Shown piece by piece: positions 58,952 through 64,000 of a DNA stretch of 64,000 nt. The number at the start of each line of letters is the position of its first letter. Position 1 is the first letter of the stretch. The translations under genes and the position numbers were made by a program. The stretch comes from Siderastrea radians (taxonomy: Eukaryota > Cnidaria > Anthozoa > Scleractinia > Rhizangiidae). Below the pieces are notes generated by a model, which was not told the origin of the DNA, did not search any database, and was given only the letters and a program-made list of their open reading frames with translations. Where the stretch lies: assembly GCA_964017195.1 (NCBI GenBank), contig OZ024894.1, positions 4,428,347 through 4,492,346 of the forward strand. The letters run 5' to 3'.

Positions 58952-59796
58952 TATAACTCCCGAGGCTTCTTTAATCGTGAATAAAACAGATTGATGGGAA
59001 TTGTGGGGCTTGCTAATCAGTCAAATAAACACAAAGCTATAGCAAAATGAGTGAACAGTCTTCCAAAGTCCCACAGGAAAGAGTCTTTAACAAACTGTTG
59101 AAAGGGTTGAAGTATCCATCTCCTCTGGACTTTGGTCCGTCACTTCCTAGACCTTGACACCGACGCAATATGCGTCGAATCGTTTGCCTTTTTCTTGGAT
59201 TTTTGGGTTGATTCTAACATTGCCCCAGAGATCATTGTTTTGTTGCATCGGAACAACTGTAATTCCGTCAGCCAGCCAGCCATAACTGGAATGTTTGTAA
59301 AAAAAAAACGATGTAAGTTTTTCGGAAGTTTAATTAAAAAGCTTCTACAGGGGCAACAGTAGAAGTAAAACGGGGCAAATCGTTTCGATTCCATCTACCA
59401 AAGCCGACTACTCTCGCTAGCCAGCTCGCTAGTCAGCCGACGCATATATAATTATAATTATCATAACTAATTAATTAACTTCTTAGGCATTCTAACTATA
59501 AACATTTTAAGGCAAATAAAAAATACTTTTCCCTTCTTGGTCAGCCCACAAACTCACTTGCATTGTTGAAATCCCTCATCCCACGCAGCTTGCATTTGTT
59601 CCCGCGTCGCACACCCGCACCGCCTCAGAAAAGTTGTACTTGTATTTAGGGTTAAAAGACGCGAAAGTAATGTTCGTAACAGTCCCAGCACCCTTGGTCA
59701 ATATAATGAGACTGGTATCTGGAAATAAGAAAAAGCAAGAAAGAAATGCTCAAATTAAATTATTACATGAGCCAACTGTTAGACCCAGTAAAAGCC

Positions 59797-59873
59797 TGAA
59801 GAAGAAGAAGAAGAAGAAGAAGAAGAAGAAGGAGAAGAACAACAACAACAACAACAACAACAACAACTACAAC
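59797..59873. repeat. (GAA)n/(CAA)n microsatellite
   Basis: AAGAAGAAG run followed by an AACAACAAC run, next to the LINK exon on its 5' side. Confidence 0.92.
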
Positions 59874-60041
59874 TGAAATTGCTCCGAGGGGGTCAAACAT
59901 TTATAATCGCTGTCACTTACCCTTACACTAAAAAATACCGGCTTGATTACTTTCTCATGACTTGCTTTCAGCAGGGAAAGGGTGAGCTGGGTTTGTTTCT
60001 TACCATTTCCAAAAATGCCTGAACCTCTGGTAAACTAGCTT

Positions 60042-60348
60042 TTAACCCTTTAAGCCCAAGCATCATTATACAAATTCTCCTTACTAGACTCCATAATTTC
60101 CTCAACTACTAATCGGAATATCTTATACTGAATCATCGGCACAATTCGCCTTTGGTGATCATATTCCTATTAGAGAGGATTTTTGAAGTTTGTAAAGCGC
60201 TTTTGATCATATGTGAATGTAAAAAGCGCTATAGAGGTATTAAACATTATTATTATTACTATTATTTCCTTAATTCACATGACCTGTATTGTTACAGTGC
60301 ATTAATGTGATAGGGGGAAATTTGATACTTGGGGCTTAAAGCGTTTAA
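60042..60348. mobile_element. MITE with TTAACCCTTTAAGCCC ends, carrying a nested insert
   Basis: TTAACCCTTTAAGCCCAAG on the left and GGGGCTTAAAGCGTTTAA on the right belong to the same family as 16780-17001. A segment at about 60185-60262 with two copies of AAAGCGCT and an (ATT)n tail looks like a nested retroposon 3' end. Confidence 0.7.
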
Positions 60349-60510
60349 TCTAAATTGAATTGCTTACCGACGTTACATTGGTCGTCAGTGTAAGGCAAGA
60401 CAGCGATCCCTTGAGGGCAAACCAGGCTCTGGAAAAAAGAAACATTTATCATCAAATTGCTTCTTAGAGAACAAATCACTTTTGTATGTTGCCTGTTCCA
60501 GGAGTTCAGA

Positions 60511-60646
60511 TAGTGGAGCGCGAGCGAAAATAATAGCGAGCGAAAGAGCGGGAAAAAAGGAGGGGAGACTGGGAAAGTGGGCGCCCTCTTCCCCAGTTCC
60601 CCAGTCTCCCCTCGTTTTTTCCCGCTTTTTCGCTCGCGCTCCACTA
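60511..60646. repeat. Fold-back repeat with perfect 20 bp arms
   Basis: TAGTGGAGCGCGAGCGAAAA at 60511-60530 is exactly inverted at 60627-60646. The purine-rich and pyrimidine-rich inner parts are also complementary (GGGGAGACTGGG against CCCAGTCTCCCC). GC-richer than its surroundings. Confidence 0.9.
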
Positions 60647-60679
60647 TACGTGGGGAATTCAAATTTCAAATAACTTATT

Positions 60680-62400
60680 TTGTTTTAAAGCAATTACCCT
60701 GAATTTTGGCAGCAATATAGAACTCATCATTTTGTACAATTTCATGATTTTAATTTTTTCGATTTTGACATTTTTGGCGGCAAAATGACGTCACAAGGTT
60801 GGCGCCAAATTTGCTTTTAGTATTATATATGGGATATCTTGTGTCTGTTTCTGAATGATCTTGTTACAAAGATCTCAAAACTGAAAAAATGGATGAAATA
60901 TGTTTATCCACTCAGAAGATATATCGTTTTGAAATTTGAAGTTTGTCACTAAAAATAATTTTAGAGGGATTAGGATGGGAATAGGGCCTAAGTGGGGGAT
61001 TAACGCTCTTACCCCTTCATCCTCTCTTGTATGTTGTAATTACGACTGACTTACCCTTACTCAAAATGGGGCCCAACGATTTTCGTCACTCAGAAGAATA
61101 ATTTACAAACAGTAACTAGTTAGTCCCAGGTAAAGATTAGGACACAGGGAATAATAATCCAATCCAATTCGTCCAATACTGAACTGGGGGGAAGGGGAAT
61201 AGTCACTTTTCTTTTGTCATTTTTTAAAATTGTGCGACCTATAACTCTTCAGCCTCAAAATTATTGATTTCTTGGCAAGCCTATCTAAACAGTAAAAGAA
61301 GAGTGAAGAAGTTTTTTTCTTTTCTTGAAATCTGTTACAACTAACAGAATCTATTTCCAAATAATGTCTGAGTTTGAAAGGAGAGACTGGTACAAGCTAA
61401 CGGTACCCAACGAACCACTTCGGTCAAATTTTGTTCGGAAGGTAATATATCAATGGCAAACGTCTAGGTAATTATTGGGTTTGCGAGACTAAGCCGCCTC
61501 AGTTGTTTGAAGTCGGCAATTACTTTGAAAAACTGGAGTTCTCTTAAATAATAATACAATGCACATGGAATACGATGTCGGAACACTATTGCTTTTTGTT
61601 TTTTAGGAAGTAAAGAATCCTATTTTTCTCGAAAAAAGCTTAGCTAAGATTATTGGAAAAGCCATAAATTCCAGCCCATATATTAAAAGATTTCGTTTTC
61701 ATATTCAGCGGAAGGATCAGGACAGAGGCGCCGCTGTAAGTTATTCGGATTAACTGAATCATAAACTGGAGTACTCTTTAGTAAGCATTCACAGGAAATA
61801 TAATTGGGATATATTTTTGCTTTACGTTTGGGGAGGGGAGGAAGGAAATAAAAAAGGTTTCTAAAAAAATCCACCCCGGATTATCGGAAATGCAACTGCA
61901 GCCCGCAAATTTGCTGAATTAGGTTCCATTTTCATACTTAGGTAAATAATCCGACCAGAGTAAACTTTGCTGGCTTACACAAATATCCCTTTTTAAGCCC
62001 CAATGTTTGCCTCTTCGATCTAAGATGGGTGCTCTTGAAAGGAAAAATAACATGAATTGTGCCACAAAGAATTTTTTTAAAAAAATTTTTCGTATGTAGC
62101 TAAAGCTTTGAATAAAAATCATTTCATTCCCTATTTTAAGTTAAGAGATTGTTATTGGTTCTTGCTAAACACAGGCAACCAAAATCATTATGGACTCGCA
62201 TTTTTTATTTTCTCCAGGCTGAGACCTACCTGCAGGAAAGCGAACTAGACAAATGCAGCTTGTTTTCTGAGGTTCATCGTTTCGTATCAGATCTAGAGCT
62301 GTTAAGCTCGCACAAAAACTTCGTGCCTCGTGGAATGGTTCTAAAGTTGAATAAGCTACATTGTTTATAATTTATTACTTAAGCAAAGTTGGCCACAGGT
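60680..62400. other. Probable intron or intergenic stretch, nothing recognised
   Basis: AT-rich; no exon with domain signal. It could be intron of the LINK gene if the signal-anchor exon upstream belongs to it. Confidence 0.4.
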
Positions 62401-62411
62401 GATGGAGCTTT

Positions 62412-62567
62412 TCACATAATTTGTTGATATGAGGTGATCGAAGAGTGCGGTGCCGGGAATACTGACGACATAACGGGATCTTTTTTCATCGTCCAGTCCT
62501 GGAAAAGCTTGTTCAATGATATTAGCAGGGTGATGACAGCAGTAAAAATTACAGCCTTTTTATTCAT
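62412..62567 (-). other. Candidate signal-anchor exon for the LINK gene
   Basis: A minus-strand frame from 62567 starts MNKKAVIFTAVITLLISLN, a hydrophobic N-terminus like a signal anchor, followed by KLFQDWTMKKDPVMSS. A weak phase-0 donor (TCA|GTATTC) near 62465 would fit the phase-0 start of the exon at 60428. The link is inferred from position and phase only. Confidence 0.3.
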
Positions 62568-62796
62568 TCTCGCTTTTTCTCTCCTTGACTTACACAAGTG
62601 TCTTTTGACGACGAATGTGAACGTTTTGTCAACCAAGTGGTAGCAGACACGCGGGGTGGGGGGGGGGGGTAATTTTTCCATACATGCTGCCCTCAGAGAA
62701 TGCTTTGGCAATCTTATTCTGTTGGTATAATAAAAAAATTAAGTTTTTGCGTTGTTATTTCTGGAAAATGGATAAGGTAAAACAAACTATAGACCT

Positions 62797-62943
62797 GGCC
62801 CCAGTTGTTCAAAAGTTGGATAGCACTATCCACCGGATAAATCACTATCCAGTGGATAAGTATTAGGGAAACCAATTGATTTATCCACTTGATAGAGATT
62901 TATCCGGTGGATAGCGCTATTCAAGTTTTGAACAACTGGGGCC
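62797..62943. mobile_element. 147 bp palindromic MITE with GGCCCCAGTTGTTC ends
   Basis: GGCCCCAGTTGTTCAAAA at the left is matched inverted at the right. The interior (GGATAGC.CTATCCACCGGAT) is itself fold-back. No clear target duplication, so the superfamily is left open. Confidence 0.85.
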
Positions 62944-63126
62944 TGGTATATTTCAGTCTGTCGTAGAACACTGTTTTTCAAGCTCCGCAAGTCACACCGC
63001 CACAAAATTTCCAAAGTATGCCCCCTCCCGAGTTGCTGAGTAGCAGATGTTGCATCTTGTCCTTCAAAAACTAGCTACCATTAATTAAATTTGTCATTTA
63101 AAATTTAGCATAATTTGAAAGGATAA

Positions 63127-63530
63127 ATGTCATCGATTGCTGGGCCTAACCAAACATCAACACATTTTAATAAACCCTCGTACGTAGGTCGTTTATTATC
63201 GTTGCACAGAAAAATTAAGACTGTTGCTCAAACGATTTTGCGGAAATCTAAACATCAAATTAAATTTTTTCCAATTTTTAAGGTTATATACATGTTTAGC
63301 GTGAAAGATTCCGTACCGTAGAATCTCTGCTCGCGTGTCATCTACAGATTCGAATATGTCCTGGCTGTAATGCCTGCTACATTGGTGAAACTGCTAGCCA
63401 CTTTTCTACAAGCGTCCATGAGCACCTTGTGTCGAACAAGTCTTCTTATGTCTACAGTCATCTGCTGTCATCCAAGGCTTGTCGTGCTTTATGTTCTCCG
63501 GAATTTTTCGAGTAGCTTTTATATTCATTT
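63127..63530 (+). mobile_element. Penelope-like element fragment, GIY-YIG endonuclease end
   Basis: The plus-strand frames give MFSVKDSVP, then SRVIYRF, then CPGCNACYIGETASHFST and VHEHLV, ending SKACRALCSPEFFE-stop. The pattern KDxxP..SxVIYxF.CxxCNAxYIGET.xHF...xxEHL is the linker and GIY-YIG nuclease of Penelope-like elements (YIGET holds the second Tyr of the motif). A stop and a two-base frame shift between RF and CPGC show it is inactive. The reverse transcriptase is not present upstream. Confidence 0.78.
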
Positions 63531-63539
63531 ATTTAGTTT

Positions 63540-64000
63540 AAAAGTAGCACCTGTCTTCTTCTTACCCTAAGCTAACGATAATATTTGATGTGACACTTAG
63601 CAAACAGGTGGACTTCAAGGAACTCTAACCTCAAGCGTACTAGTCGAAAAATCTAAGTGTGAAATTGCGCAATCTTTCATTTTATACTTAACCACATTTG
63701 AAATTCGCGCCCCTCTCTTTATCAGTCTCGGTTAGTTTGGACCCATAGTTGCAACGGACTATAGGCCTGAGTACCCGTTACCAATTTGTCATTTGTTTAT
63801 TTAAACGGCTATATAAGTCACTATGAAAGATCGCAATATGATCCAGTGGTTTTCTGGGAAATGCAAGAACATGGTTTGTGTTGACTAACCGGGATTGGCT
63901 GGGTGTCAATCACTCTTCTCGTGCAAATCTTTGAGAACTGTTCGACTTTCCAGAAGTTTAAACACTCAAGCTTTTGCAGGATCCCTTATTTTTAACTTTG
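63540..64000. other. Window end, nothing recognised
   Basis: AT-rich sequence without exons, RNA genes or clear repeats. Confidence 0.45.

Larger units (their letters stand above)
59161..60428 (-). pseudogene. LINK-domain gene fragment with frame-breaking deletion
   Basis: Minus-strand exons 60428-60368, 59718-59558 and 59285-59161 join with matching boundaries. The first starts in phase 0 and encodes SLVCPQGIAVLPYTDDQCN. The second starts in phase 1 and encodes YKYNFSEAVRVC, then, after a frame change, ATREQMQAAWDEGFQQC. The third starts phase 2 and encodes YGWLADGITVVPM, then KRFDAYCVG. These are the two halves of a LINK (hyaluronan-binding, Xlink) domain. About 20-23 bases are missing after VRVC, where the family has the next loop, and this breaks the frame. 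The exon cannot be read through as it stands; a true deletion or an assembly error is possible. An intact version would be extracellular and bind glycosaminoglycan. Downstream exons were not found. Confidence 0.72.

Noticed and set aside
1..64000. CRISPR array, operon or bacterial defence system
   Set aside because: The window is eukaryotic with introns and Pol III genes; the regular repeats are satellites and MITEs without spacers or cas-like genes.

Overview
The window is eukaryotic and most likely from a cnidarian genome, with a stony coral or close relative as the best guess. The evidence is AT-rich intergenic DNA, GT-AG introns, secreted multi-domain proteins (PLAT, EGF, discoidin, LINK), a single-exon rhodopsin-class GPCR, a 40-residue-period TPR gene, and a dense population of MITEs, LINE, Penelope-like and Ty3/gypsy remnants. 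The taxonomic call is inference; no marker gene fixes the species.

Layout. 1-2249 is the 3' part of a gene for a Ser/Thr-rich, mucin-like ectodomain joined by a phase-1 intron to a transmembrane segment and short cytoplasmic tail. 4972-6775 is a GA-rich block split by a 5'-truncated LINE on the minus strand. A tRNA-Asn(GTT) lies at 6817-6890. 7265-20146 (+) is an intact ten-exon gene for a secreted protein of 469 residues: signal peptide, PLAT, four EGF modules, F5/8C (discoidin). One of its introns holds a 3.7 kb DNA-transposon-like element, which carries a palindromic array of six tRNA-like genes. 22996-23988 (+) is an intronless class A GPCR.

31436-43089 (-) is a second copy of the PLAT-EGF-discoidin gene in opposite orientation. 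Its ten exons have matching order, and the intron phases match except at the shifted first EGF donor. It carries a stop, lost cysteines and frame breaks, so it looks like a decaying paralogue. A complete 4.1 kb Ty3/gypsy element with 117-118 bp LTRs and a 5 bp target duplication sits in one of its introns. The two copies converge on the GPCR.

44314-44385 is tRNA-Pro(AGG). 46.1-49.2 kb holds a TPR gene (-) whose 3' flank exists in three copies, two of them inverted relative to it. 51.5-53.8 kb holds tandem copies with a repeated splice-donor-like site, and 54.0-54.5 kb a ~170 bp satellite. 56.1-58.2 kb is a 2.1 kb element with TTAA ends. 59.1-60.4 kb (-) is a LINK-domain gene fragment with a frame-breaking deletion. 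63.1-63.5 kb (+) is the GIY-YIG end of a Penelope-like element. The remaining DNA is mostly MITEs, simple repeats and unrecognised sequence.

Gene models were built by reading splice sites and phases by eye. Domain names come from recognising family motifs, not from a search.
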